This document shows, one piece after another, positions 6,514 through 15,271 of a stretch of DNA of 64,000 bases (position 1 is the first letter of the stretch; the number at the start of each line of letters is the position of its first letter). The stretch is taken from assembly GCF_900217815.1 (NCBI RefSeq), contig NZ_OBMT01000008.1:1-64000 (forward strand), given 5' to 3'. Source of the stretch: Rhodobacter maris. Lineage in GTDB: Bacteria; Pseudomonadota; Alphaproteobacteria; Rhodobacterales; Rhodobacteraceae. The notes beneath the pieces are model-generated. The model did not search any database. It was not told the DNA's origin and was given only the letters and a program-made list of their open reading frames with translations. The translations under genes and the position numbers were made by a program.

Positions 6514-9016
6514 CGGCAGAGCGCAGCACCCGGGCCGGGCGCGCCGCGAGCGGGCCAAGCGCGAAAAGCGTGCCCGCAATCAGTACCGCCGCCATACCGC
6601 CCGCAATCACCAGCCCGGCCGCGAGCAGATCGAAGCGGAAGCTGCTCTCCATCACCAGCGTAAGCACCGCCCATCCGGCGAGCGCCCCGACGCCGACAGC
6701 GATCCCTCCTGCCGCGGCCCCGAGAATCGCGGCGCGCAGGGCGAAAGAGCGCAGAATGAGCCCGCGCGTGCCGCCGAGCACTTTCAGAAGGGCGGCTTCG
6801 CGCGCCCGCGCCTCTTCTCCCGCCGCAGCCGCTCCCAAAAGCACGGCAAAGCCGGTCAACAACGTTACCGAGGCCGCGACAGAAACCGCCGTGGCAATCG
6901 CACCGAGCGCCTCGCTCACCCGCGCCAGCGCCTCGCGCACCGGCACCGCGGTCACGGTCGGAAATTCCCGCGCCATCAGCCGCAACAGCTCCGCCTCGGC
7001 TGCAGGCGGCGCATAGACGGTGGCCAGGTCGGTATGGGGCGCGCCCGCGAGTGCGGCCGGGTCGAAGGTGAGCACGAAGCCGATCCCCATGGTCGAGAAA
7101 TCGACATTGCGGAAGGAGGAGATGCTGGCAATGATGTCGCGCCCGAGGATGTTGACGGTGAGCCTGTCGCCGAGCTTGAGCCCCAGCTCCTCCCCTTCCT
7201 TGGCCGACACGGAAACCAGGGGCGGGCCGGCATAATCCTGCGGCCACCATTGCCCGGCAGTCAGCGGCTCGCGCGGGGTCTCGGCGAAGGTCACGCCCCG
7301 GTCGCCCCGCAAAACCCAGTGCTCGCCAGCCACTTTGCGCGCTTCGGTCCCGTTGATTTCGGTGACGATGCCGCGCAGCATCGGCACGGTGTCGACGCGG
7401 CTCACGCCTTCCTGCCCCATCAGCCGCGCCACGAGCGCAGCGCGTTCGGGCGGCGGGATGTCGAGGAGGAAAAAGGCGGGGGCCTCGCGTGGAAGTTCCT
7501 CGGCGATGGCGCCCCTGAGCCCGCTTTGCACCTGCGCCACGGCGGAGAGCACCGAAAGGCCAAGACCGAGCGCAAGGATCACCGCCGTCGCTTCCGAACG
7601 GCGCGCCCCGATGGCGGCGAGTGCGGCATGAAGTGCAGGGCGGCGGCACGTGCGGGGGGCAAGGTGACGGGCAAGCTTGCGGATGCCCATGGCGGCAAGC
7701 GCAAGCAGGGCGAGCGCCACGGCCACGCCTCCGAGTGTTGAAAGCGTCAGCATCACGAGGCCCGAGAACAGCACCGCCGCCAGCACCAGCGCCGCGGTCA
7801 GCACGGCGATCAGAACGAGCGTGCCTCTGGGCGGCAGGCCGCGACGGTTGGCTTCACTTTCACGGTAAAGCGTTGCGGCGCGCAATTCACTCAGCTTTGC
7901 CAAAGGCCAGAGCGCGAAGATCGCCGCCGTCAACGCACCATAAAGGGCCGCTTCGATCAGCGGGCGGGCCGTCAGCGTGACCTCGACCGGCACCGGCATC
8001 ACCGCAGCGATCGGCCCCGCGAAGGCCAATACAGCCCCCGCGCCGAAGACAAGCCCGGCACTGACGCCCAGAAGCGTGAGCGCGGCGAGCTGGATCAGGA
8101 AGGCCGCGCGGATCGTGGCGCCCGAGGCGCCAAGCGCGCGCAGCGTGGCGATGGTGGCGGATTTGCGCGTGATCCAGGCCTGCACCGTGGCAAAGATGCC
8201 AACCCCGCCGACCGCAAGCCCCGCAAGACCGACAAGCACGAGGAAAGAGCCGAGCCGATCGGTGAACCGCTCGACCGAGGGGGCGGCGCGGGTTTCATCG
8301 GCCCATTTCATGCCCGCGCCCTTGAACCGCGCGCGCGCCGCAGATTGGAGCGCCGCGACGCTGGTCCCCTCCGGCAGCAGAACCCGATATTTCGTTTCAT
8401 AAAGTGTGCCCGGCGCCAGAAGCGGCGTGCCCTCAAGCGCGGCAAGCGCCACCACCGAGCGCGCGCCAAAGGACATGCCCGCGCTCGCCGCATCGGGTTC
8501 GCGCATCAACCGCGCCATCAATACGAAGGTTTCACCACCGAGCTTGAACCGGTCCCCCACCTTCAGTCCGAGCCGGTCGGCAAGCACCGGGTCTAGAAAG
8601 GCACCGGGCGTTCCATCCACGCCGGCGAGTGCTTCGACCCCGACGGGCGGGTCCAGCATGGCCGCACCCAGAAGCGGCCACCCCCCGTCGACGGCCTTGA
8701 GCTGGGTCAGCGCGGTCTCACCACCGTCTTCGGTTGTGGCCATCGAGCGCAGATCGACGATTTCGGAGACTCGCGCCGCATGATCAGAGATCCAGCGGCG
8801 CTCCTCCGCGCTGGCACGGCGATAGCTAAAGCCGAATTCCGCCTGACCGCCGAGCATCACCGCGCCTTCGGAGGCGAGCCCGGCCTTGATCGCCTCACGC
8901 ACTTCGCCCACCGCAGCAATCGCGGCAACACCCAGCATCAGGCACAGCAGGAAGATGCGAAAGCCGTTCAGGCCGCCCCGCAATTCGGCGCGCGCGATGC
9001 GCAGCGCAAGCCTCAT
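6509..9016 (-). CDS. FtsX-like ABC transporter permease (YbbP family)
   Basis: This 835-residue membrane protein has the MacB/FtsX layout: an N-terminal helix, a large extracytoplasmic region, three helices, then a second half ending in three more helices and the motif ALRAAILGAAAGGIAVG. The YbbA/YbbP family is usually encoded beside a TesA-like esterase, exactly as here. It is described as possibly moving a lipid-related or hydrophobic substrate, but its true substrate is not established. The start was set at ATG 9016, which overlaps the stop of the upstream ATPase gene (ATGA); the frame extends 18 codons further upstream inside that gene. Confidence 0.85.
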   Translation of the reverse strand: MRLALRIARAELRGGLNGFRIFLLCLMLGVAAIAAVGEVREAIKAGLASEGAVMLGGQAEFGFSYRRASAEERRWISDHAARVSEIVDLRSMATTEDGGETALTQLKAVDGGWPLLGAAMLDPPVGVEALAGVDGTPGAFLDPVLADRLGLKVGDRFKLGGETFVLMARLMREPDAASAGMSFGARSVVALAALEGTPLLAPGTLYETKYRVLLPEGTSVAALQSAARARFKGAGMKWADETRAAPSVERFTDRLGSFLVLVGLAGLAVGGVGIFATVQAWITRKSATIATLRALGASGATIRAAFLIQLAALTLLGVSAGLVFGAGAVLAFAGPIAAVMPVPVEVTLTARPLIEAALYGALTAAIFALWPLAKLSELRAATLYRESEANRRGLPPRGTLVLIAVLTAALVLAAVLFSGLVMLTLSTLGGVAVALALLALAAMGIRKLARHLAPRTCRRPALHAALAAIGARRSEATAVILALGLGLSVLSAVAQVQSGLRGAIAEELPREAPAFFLLDIPPPERAALVARLMGQEGVSRVDTVPMLRGIVTEINGTEARKVAGEHWVLRGDRGVTFAETPREPLTAGQWWPQDYAGPPLVSVSAKEGEELGLKLGDRLTVNILGRDIIASISSFRNVDFSTMGIGFVLTFDPAALAGAPHTDLATVYAPPAAEAELLRLMAREFPTVTAVPVREALARVSEALGAIATAVSVAASVTLLTGFAVLLGAAAAGEEARAREAALLKVLGGTRGLILRSFALRAAILGAAAGGIAVGVGALAGWAVLTLVMESSFRFDLLAAGLVIAGGMAAVLIAGTLFALGPLAARPARVLRSAE

Positions 9017-9696
9017 GCCGGTGCCCCTTCGGCCAGAACGCCATCCGCCAGATGCACGAGCCGCCCGCACCGCGCCGCCAGATCGGGCGCATGGGTGACA
9101 AGCACCAGCGTCGCCCCGGTCTGCGCCTGAAGGTCAAAGAGCAGATCGATGATCGCGGCGCCGTTCTTGGCATCAAGGTTGCCGGTCGGCTCATCGGCGA
9201 GCAAAATCGCCGGGCGCGGCGCCACGGCGCGCGCCAGCGCCACGCGCTGCTGCTCGCCGCCCGACATCTCGGCCGGGTAATGGCCGTGGCGATGGCCGAG
9301 CCCGACCCGGTCCAGCTCCGCCTTCGCCCGTGCCTGCGCATCCGCCGCCCCCGCAATTTCGAGCGGCAAAGCGACGTTTTCGAGCGCCGTCATCGTCGGA
9401 ACAAGGTGGAAAGACTGGAACACGATGCCCATATTCCCTCTACGGAAGCGCGCCAGATCATCCTCGCCCAGCGCGGTGAGATCCCGGCCCAGCGCCGTGA
9501 CCTGCCCCCCAGTGGCGCGCTCAAGCCCGCCCATCAGCATCAGGAGCGACGACTTGCCCGAGCCCGAAGGCCCCACCAGCCCCACGCTTTCCCCCTTTGT
9601 GATGTCGAGCGTGATGCCGCGCAGGATCTCGACCGGGCCCGCGTTTCCCGCAAGCGTCAACCGTGCATCCTTGAGGGAGAGAACCGTGTCGGTCAT
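9013..9696 (-). CDS. ABC transporter ATP-binding protein (YbbA/LolD-like)
   Basis: A 227-residue ATPase with Walker A GPSGSGKS, a Q-loop (VFQSFHLV), the ABC signature MSGGEQQR, Walker [14 protein letters not shown] and the switch His in LVTHAPDL. The sequence class is the LolD/MacB/FtsE group that pairs with FtsX-like permeases, and the next gene is such a permease with a 4-nt overlap. The start was placed at the ATG giving [10 protein letters not shown]. An upstream extension of 50 codons would overlap the divergent esterase and lacks family similarity. Confidence 0.92.
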   Translation of the reverse strand: MTDTVLSLKDARLTLAGNAGPVEILRGITLDITKGESVGLVGPSGSGKSSLLMLMGGLERATGGQVTALGRDLTALGEDDLARFRRGNMGIVFQSFHLVPTMTALENVALPLEIAGAADAQARAKAELDRVGLGHRHGHYPAEMSGGEQQRVALARAVAPRPAILLADEPTGNLDAKNGAAIIDLLFDLQAQTGATLVLVTHAPDLAARCGRLVHLADGVLAEGAPA

Positions 9697-10396
9697 GCAA
9701 ACCTGCCTGTCAGTCGTTTCAAAGGGATATGGGGTCTTGCGCGCCCCGGGCAAGGTATTGGTCGCGGGGTTTGCAACGTTTTCGCTCACGCTTTCGGGGG
9801 CAATGGCGGAACCGCTCACCCTGTTGGCGGTGGGCGACAGCCTCACGCAGGGCTACGGGCTCCCCCCGGAAGACGGGCTGGTCCCGCAGCTCGAGAGCTG
9901 GCTGAACGCCCATGGTGCCGAAGTGACGGTGATCAATGCGGGCGTCTCCGGCGATACGACTTCGGGCGGGCGGGCGCGCCTTTCCTGGTCGCTCACGCCC
10001 GAGGTGGACGCGGTGATGATCGAGCTTGGCGGCAATGACATGCTGCGCGGCCAGCCGCCCGAACAGGCACGCGCAAACCTCGATGCGATGCTCGCCGAAG
10101 TGACGGCAAAGGGGCTGCCCGTGGCGCTCGTGGGACTCGCTGTGCCGGGGAATTACGGCGCGGACTATCAGATGAAATTCAACGCGATCTGGCCGGAACT
10201 CGGCGCGACATACGAGGCCGTGGTGGTGGAGAACCTGCTCGCCCCCATCGCGGCAAAGACGCCCGAGGAACGGGCAAGCGCGGGGCTGATGCAGGCCGAT
10301 GGCATTCACCCTTCCGCGGCGGGGGTGAAACTCGTGGTCGAGGCGCTCGGCCCGAAAGTGCTGGAAGTGCTCGCGCAGGCGAACCCCGCGCGCTGA
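9695..10396 (+). CDS. tesA: Periplasmic SGNH esterase / lysophospholipase L1-like
   Basis: A 233-residue secreted hydrolase of the TesA/arylesterase type. The four SGNH blocks are all visible: GDSLTQGYG (nucleophile Ser), [18 protein letters not shown] and DGIHPS (catalytic His). A signal sequence precedes the domain (cleavage likely after SGAMA). The start is uncertain. The ATG at 9695 shares its bases with the ATG of the divergent ATPase gene; an in-frame TTG at about 9735 after an AAGGGATATGGGG stretch would give a tighter signal peptide. It pairs functionally with the YbbA/YbbP-like transporter. Confidence 0.85.
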   Translation: MQTCLSVVSKGYGVLRAPGKVLVAGFATFSLTLSGAMAEPLTLLAVGDSLTQGYGLPPEDGLVPQLESWLNAHGAEVTVINAGVSGDTTSGGRARLSWSLTPEVDAVMIELGGNDMLRGQPPEQARANLDAMLAEVTAKGLPVALVGLAVPGNYGADYQMKFNAIWPELGATYEAVVVENLLAPIAAKTPEERASAGLMQADGIHPSAAGVKLVVEALGPKVLEVLAQANPAR

Positions 10397-11614
10397 TCAG
10401 CGGCGCCGGTCGAGCGCGACAAGGAGCCCCGCGCCCAGAAGGCTGAGCCCGGCGCCGAGGAAAGCCGCGAGCCCATAGCCCGCAAGCGCCGCGCCGATGG
10501 CGAAGACCGCTGCGGAGACACCGTCGCCCGCGAGCTTTTGCAGCGCCATGAGCGAGGCCCCCGCGCCGGGGCGCTCTGCCATCAACTCCTGCAAATAGGC
10601 CATCGGCTGGGTCAGCACGATCGCACCACCGATCGCGCCCGAGAGCGTAAGCGCCCAGACCGCGGGGCTTTCGGCGAGGATCGGGATGCCGGCAAGGTGG
10701 ATGGCGTAAAGCACCGCGCCGATGAAGATCAGCCAGGTCTGGCGGATGCGGCTAATCACGAAGGGTAGCGCCAGCATGAAGGGCACCTCAAGCCCCGCCA
10801 TGATGCCCGCATAAAGCGCCGTGTCGGAGGGGCCACGGAACGGGATCTGCGCGAACACAAGGCCGACGACGACCATATAAAGCATCACTGCGCCGTTGAT
10901 CGTGCCGAGTGCGAGCACTCGCACCAGCACTGCGGGATGGGAGATCTCGCGCAAAGCGGCGCGGAAGCTCAGCCCCGAGGGCGCATCGGCCCAGGCCGTC
11001 GCCCCGTCGCGCGGCCAGAAAAGCCAGGTCAACGCCAGCATCAGCCCGGCGAAGACAAGACAGGCCGGATAGACCACGGTGAGCGGCGTGCCGGTACGAA
11101 ACACCACCGACCAGATCGGCAACACCACGACCCAGGGCAGCGCGAACAGCGCGCGCAGGGTGGAAAGCACCGCCGGGCGTTCCTCGGGCGGGCAGGTCGA
11201 GGCGGCAAGGCGCGCGAGCGCGAAGACCTGACCGAAGATCGCCCCCGAGATCGGCAGCAAGAGCGCATGCGCCAGCACGAAGACCGGCGTGGTCGGAAAC
11301 AGCGTCACGAGCGCTGTGCCGAAGGTGAGCGCGCCAATCGCGGTCAGCGCGATCTGGCGACGGTTGGCGCGCTGATCGGCGCGGATGCCGAAAATCACCG
11401 AGGCCGAAACGGCGACACAGGCTGCCGCGACGAGAAGCCCGGAAAACGCGCGATCAGAGAGCCCGAAGCGGGTCACCGCGAGCGAGGAGACATAGGGCGC
11501 GAGCGTCGCCGCATGGGCACCGAAGAGCACAAGAAGCACCGCGGCAAGGCGCAGCGCAGGGAGCCGCATCAGCGGGCGGAAGGGCGTGGAGAGCGTCATG
11601 ATGCCGCGATCCAT
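10397..11614 (-). CDS. Major facilitator superfamily permease
   Basis: A roughly 405-residue membrane protein with about twelve hydrophobic segments and the MFS loop motif GIRADQRANRR between helices 2 and 3. The overall pattern resembles sugar-efflux (SetA-like) MFS proteins, but the substrate cannot be read from the sequence. No clear ribosome site marks the start; ATG 11614 was chosen, and TTG 11638 or ATG 11599 are possible. The stop codon directly abuts the stop of the convergent esterase gene. It is downstream of the FAD-linked oxidase on the same strand. Confidence 0.75.
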   Translation of the reverse strand: MDRGIMTLSTPFRPLMRLPALRLAAVLLVLFGAHAATLAPYVSSLAVTRFGLSDRAFSGLLVAAACVAVSASVIFGIRADQRANRRQIALTAIGALTFGTALVTLFPTTPVFVLAHALLLPISGAIFGQVFALARLAASTCPPEERPAVLSTLRALFALPWVVVLPIWSVVFRTGTPLTVVYPACLVFAGLMLALTWLFWPRDGATAWADAPSGLSFRAALREISHPAVLVRVLALGTINGAVMLYMVVVGLVFAQIPFRGPSDTALYAGIMAGLEVPFMLALPFVISRIRQTWLIFIGAVLYAIHLAGIPILAESPAVWALTLSGAIGGAIVLTQPMAYLQELMAERPGAGASLMALQKLAGDGVSAAVFAIGAALAGYGLAAFLGAGLSLLGAGLLVALDRRR

Positions 11615-11642
11615 GCGCCGCAGCCGCGCGAAGTTCAAGAGC

Positions 11643-13034
11643 TTACGGCAGCACCTTGCCGGGGTTCAGGATCCCCTTCGGATCGAGCGCCGTCTTGATC
11701 GCCGCCATCATCTCGAGCGCCACCGGATCCTTGTGCGCGGCCATCGTTGCGCGTTTCGAGATCCCCACCCCGTGCTCGGCCGAGAAACTGCCGCCAAGTG
11801 CGACGGCTTCTTCGGTCACCGCCGCCCGGATCGCCGCGCCAAGCGCCGGATCGGAGCGCGAAGGATAGGCGGTGTAATGCAGATTGCCATCTCCCAGATG
11901 GCCGATCACCAGTTCTTCGGCCTCCGGATCGAGTGCCGCAAGACGCGGTGTCATCCGCACGAGAAACGTCTCCAGCCGGTCGAGCGGCAAGGCAATGTCG
12001 CAATCGACGATATCGGGCGTGGTGAAGGTGATTTCGGCGGCTGATTCGCGCATCTCCCAGAGCTTGCTGCGCTGCGCAGTGGATTGCGCGATCACCGCAT
12101 CCTGAATCCGCCCCGCGGCTAGCGCCGCCCCCAAAAGCGCTTCGAGCCGGGACACGGGATCGATCGCCGCGCCGGTATCGGTGGGCGTGGTGCTGGCGAT
12201 TTCGACGAGCAGGTTCACCGGCGCGGGCGGGAACGGGCAGGCCAGCCCCGGGCGGGCGGAGGCGAGCCGGTCCATATAGCGTTCGGGCATGAACTCGAAC
12301 GCCTCGACCGCACCGCCGGTGGCCGCCTGAATCGCATTGAGGAGAGCAAGCGCATCGGCCAGAGTCTCAAGCCCGACAAGCGCGGTGGCATAGGCCGTGG
12401 GCGCCGGGGTGAGCCTGAGCACCGCGGCGGTGATGATGCCGAGCGTCCCCTCGGCGCCGATGACCAGATCGCGCAGATCATAGCCGGTGTTGTCCTTGTG
12501 CAGACCGGTCAGTCCGTGCCAGATCCGCCCGTCGGCCAGCACCACTTCCAGCCCGAGGCAGAGTGCGCGCGCCGATCCGTAACGCACCACATTCGACCCC
12601 CCCGCATTGGTGGACAAAAAACCCCCCACCATCGCGGACCCCTTAGAGCCGAAGGTAAGCGGGAAGGCGAGCCCGTGCCCCCCGGCAAGATCGTGGAGCG
12701 TTTCGAGCACCACGCCCGCCTCGGCCACAACGGTTCGCGCCTGCACGTTGATCTCGCGCACCTTGTTGAGCCGCGCGAGCGAAAGCATCAGCGCCCCTTC
12801 GGCATAGGTTCCGCCATTCAGCCCGGTATTGCCTGCCACCGGCACCACTTTCGTGCCGGTCAGATGGGCGAGACGCAGCACGGCGGCCACTTCTGCGGTG
12901 TGTGCGGGGCGCACCACGGCGAGCGGGGTCCAGCGGTAATGACCGGTCCATTCGCGGCCGAAACGCGCAGCGTCGGCGCCGGTGAGCACGTGGTCAGGGC
13001 CGAGAATTTCGGCAAGCTTGGCGATCAGGTCCAT
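11643..13034 (-). CDS. FAD-linked D-2-hydroxyacid dehydrogenase (GlcD/D2HGDH family)
   Basis: A 463-residue flavoprotein. The N-terminal PCMH-type FAD domain shows VPVAGNTGLNGG and the GSKGSAMVGGFLSTNAGGSN stretch. The C-terminal FAD-oxidase domain shows HLGDGNLHY and SAEHGVGISKR, the residues that bind metal and substrate in D-lactate, glycolate and D-2-hydroxyglutarate dehydrogenases. Which D-hydroxyacid it oxidises cannot be told from sequence alone. The start at ATG 13034 is the one that begins the conserved domain. It lies 79 nt downstream of hemC, separated by a hairpin. Confidence 0.85.
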   Translation of the reverse strand: MDLIAKLAEILGPDHVLTGADAARFGREWTGHYRWTPLAVVRPAHTAEVAAVLRLAHLTGTKVVPVAGNTGLNGGTYAEGALMLSLARLNKVREINVQARTVVAEAGVVLETLHDLAGGHGLAFPLTFGSKGSAMVGGFLSTNAGGSNVVRYGSARALCLGLEVVLADGRIWHGLTGLHKDNTGYDLRDLVIGAEGTLGIITAAVLRLTPAPTAYATALVGLETLADALALLNAIQAATGGAVEAFEFMPERYMDRLASARPGLACPFPPAPVNLLVEIASTTPTDTGAAIDPVSRLEALLGAALAAGRIQDAVIAQSTAQRSKLWEMRESAAEITFTTPDIVDCDIALPLDRLETFLVRMTPRLAALDPEAEELVIGHLGDGNLHYTAYPSRSDPALGAAIRAAVTEEAVALGGSFSAEHGVGISKRATMAAHKDPVALEMMAAIKTALDPKGILNPGKVLP

Positions 13035-13056
13035 CGCAGTTCCGCACGATATGGAA

Positions 13057-13090
13057 GGGCCGGAAAGAAGTCTGCGCTTCTTCCCGGCCC
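13057..13090 (-). terminator. Hairpin between hemC and the downstream oxidase gene
   Basis: GGGCCGG and AAGAAG pair with CTTCTT and CCGGCCC around a 6-nt loop with one mismatch. It is positioned 24 nt after the hemC stop on the minus strand. There is no clear T-run, so it may attenuate or stabilise rather than fully terminate. Confidence 0.5.
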
Positions 13091-13113
13091 GGTGTCTAGA
13101 AGGGCTCAGCGGT

Positions 13114-14070
13114 TCAGCACCGCCAACTGAAGAAATCAGCGGGCGCTGCTGCCAGCATACGCTTGGCGAGTTCCTCGCCCAGCCGTTCACCATCGGTGGC
13201 AGGGCCGCGAATCGCATCGGCGATCGCTTCCGAACCATCGGGGCGCAGGATCTCGCCGCGCAGCCAGATCTCGTCGCCATCGATGATCGACAGACCCGCA
13301 ATCGGGGTCTCGCACGAGCCATCGAGCGTGCGCAGGAAGGCGCGTTCGCAGGCGAGCCGCAGCCCCGAGGGGCCATCCATCAAGGGCAAGAGCAGTTCGG
13401 CGCAACGTTCGTCAGCGATCCGGCGCTCGATGCCGATGCAACCCTGCGCCACGGCGGGCAGCATGTCTTCGGGCTCGATCGAGGATTTCGCCACATCCGA
13501 CATGCCCAGACGGTTCAGGCCGGCGCGCGCAAGGAAGGTGGCATCGGCCACGCCGTCTTGCAGTTTTTTCATCCGGGTCTGCACGTTGCCGCGGAACTCG
13601 ACCATCTTCAGATCGGGGCGGCGATAGGCGAGCTGCGCGCGACGACGAAGCGAAGAGGTGCCGACCACAGCGCCCTCGGGCAGGGCATCCAGCGAGTCGT
13701 ATTTCAGCGAAACGAAGGCGTCGCGGGTGTCTTCGCGCGGCAGGTAGCAGTTGAGGATCAGTCCCTCAGGCTGCACCGTCGGCATGTCCTTCATGGAATG
13801 CACGGCAATATCGATGCCGCCGGAGATCATCGCCTCTTCGATCTCTTTGGTGAAGAGGCCTTTGCCCCCCACCTCTTTCAGAGGCTTGTCGGCGGCGATC
13901 AGGGCCGCGTTGTCGCCCGAGGTCTTGATCACGACGATCTCGAAGGCGTCTTCGGGCAGATCATGCGCGGCCATGAGCCGCGAACGGGTCTCAAAGGCTT
14001 GCGCGAGCGCCAGAGGGCTGCCGCGGGTGCCGATCTTCAGCGGGGCTTTGGGCGAGGGCATCTGTTCCAT
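13114..14070 (-). CDS. hemC: Porphobilinogen deaminase (hydroxymethylbilane synthase)
   Basis: A 318-residue cytoplasmic enzyme joining four porphobilinogens into hydroxymethylbilane in the tetrapyrrole pathway. Recognised by the N-terminal KIGTRGSPLALAQA, by TSSLRRRAQL, and by the dipyrromethane-cofactor cysteine in LDGSCETPIAG. It is divergent from hemE, which acts two steps later, with a 108-bp shared promoter region. This arrangement is known in Rhodobacter species. Confidence 0.96.
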   Translation of the reverse strand: MEQMPSPKAPLKIGTRGSPLALAQAFETRSRLMAAHDLPEDAFEIVVIKTSGDNAALIAADKPLKEVGGKGLFTKEIEEAMISGGIDIAVHSMKDMPTVQPEGLILNCYLPREDTRDAFVSLKYDSLDALPEGAVVGTSSLRRRAQLAYRRPDLKMVEFRGNVQTRMKKLQDGVADATFLARAGLNRLGMSDVAKSSIEPEDMLPAVAQGCIGIERRIADERCAELLLPLMDGPSGLRLACERAFLRTLDGSCETPIAGLSIIDGDEIWLRGEILRPDGSEAIADAIRGPATDGERLGEELAKRMLAAAPADFFSWRC

Positions 14071-14115
14071 ACGCTTGGCATATCCGCGTCAGATTGCCCG
14101 CGCAAGCTTTACAAG

Positions 14116-14133
14116 TGTCAACAAGACTTGACA
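14116..14133. promoter_or_regulatory. Palindromic element in the hemC-hemE divergent promoter
   Basis: TGTCAACAAGACTTGACA has perfect 6-base arms. Read rightwards it supplies TTGACA (14128-14133) as a -35 box for hemE; read leftwards it supplies TTGACA (14121-14116) as a -35 box for hemC. The matching -10 boxes are weak (ATGAAA at 14151 for hemE; GGCAAT for hemC), so an activator or alternative sigma factor may be involved. Confidence 0.45.
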
Positions 14134-14178
14134 TTCAGCCGCAGGGGACGATGAAAGAGAGCAAGTAAGGAGGCCTCC

Positions 14179-15210
14179 ATGACCGACAAGACGATGCTGC
14201 GCGCCCTCAAGGGTGAAGTTCTTCCCACGCCCCCGGTTTGGCTGATGCGGCAGGCGGGCCGCTATCTGCCCGAATACCGGGCCACGCGCGCGCAGGCGGG
14301 CGACTTCCTTTCGCTGTGCTACACGCCCGATCTGGCGGCGGAAGTGACGCTGCAACCGATCCGCCGCTATGGCTTTGACGCGGCGATCCTGTTTGCCGAT
14401 ATCCTGCTTTTGCCGCAAGCGCTCGGGCTCGACCTCTGGTTCGAAACCGGCGAAGGGCCGCGCATGTCCACCGTCACCTCGATGGAGGGCGTGAAGGCGC
14501 TCAAGGGCAAGGATGACATCCACGACAAGCTCGCCCCGGTCTATGAGACCTGCAAGATCCTCTCGCGCGAGCTGCCGAAGGAAACCACCTTCATCGGCTT
14601 TGCCGGCATGCCCTGGACCGTGGCGACCTACATGATCGCGGGCCGTGGCTCGAAAGATCAGGCCGCTGCGCACAAGTTCAAAGACACCGACCGCGCCGCC
14701 TTCTCGGCGCTGATCGATGCGGTCACCGATGCGACGATCGAATATCTCTCCAAACAGGTCGAAGCGGGCTGCGAAGTCGTCAAGCTCTTCGACAGCTGGG
14801 CGGGCTCGCTCAAAGGGCAGGATTTCGAAGATTTCGCGGTCGCACCGGCCAAGCGCATCACCGCCGAGCTGAAAGCCCGCTTCCCCGGCCTGCCGGTCAT
14901 CGCCTTCCCGCGCGAGGCGGGCGAGGGCTACATCGGCTTTGCGAAAAAGACCGGCGCCGATTGCGTGGCGATCGACAATTCGGTCTCGCCCGAATGGGCC
15001 GCCGCGAATGTGCAAAAAGACGGCTGCGTGCAGGGCAACCTCGACCCGTCCTATATGGTGACGGGCGGGCAGGCGCTGGTCGAGGCGACGCAGAAGGTGG
15101 TGGCGGCGTTCAAGAACGGGCCGCATATCTTCAACCTCGGCCATGGCATCACCCCCGAGGCCGACCCGGAAAACGTCACGCTGCTGATGGAAACCATCCG
15201 CAAGGGGTAA
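14179..15210 (+). CDS. hemE: Uroporphyrinogen decarboxylase
   Basis: A 343-residue cytoplasmic enzyme removing four carboxyl groups from uroporphyrinogen III to give coproporphyrinogen III. Both family signatures are present: [16 protein letters not shown] near the N-terminus and [14 protein letters not shown] in the middle. A strong ribosome site (AAGGAGG) precedes the ATG. It is a single gene with its own terminator, divergent from hemC. Confidence 0.97.
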   Translation: MTDKTMLRALKGEVLPTPPVWLMRQAGRYLPEYRATRAQAGDFLSLCYTPDLAAEVTLQPIRRYGFDAAILFADILLLPQALGLDLWFETGEGPRMSTVTSMEGVKALKGKDDIHDKLAPVYETCKILSRELPKETTFIGFAGMPWTVATYMIAGRGSKDQAAAHKFKDTDRAAFSALIDAVTDATIEYLSKQVEAGCEVVKLFDSWAGSLKGQDFEDFAVAPAKRITAELKARFPGLPVIAFPREAGEGYIGFAKKTGADCVAIDNSVSPEWAAANVQKDGCVQGNLDPSYMVTGGQALVEATQKVVAAFKNGPHIFNLGHGITPEADPENVTLLMETIRKG

Positions 15211-15232
15211 GCTGCGGTTGGGAGACCAAAGC

Positions 15233-15258
15233 AAAAGGGGGCCGCAAGGCCCCCTTTT
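15233..15258. terminator. Bidirectional terminator between hemE and the helicase gene
   Basis: A perfect 11-bp stem, AAAAGGGGGCC / GGCCCCCTTTT, closes a GCAA tetraloop. A-rich and T-rich flanks on both sides let it terminate both hemE (rightward) and the convergent helicase gene (leftward). Confidence 0.92.
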
Positions 15259-15271
15259 CTTATGTCGGTTT

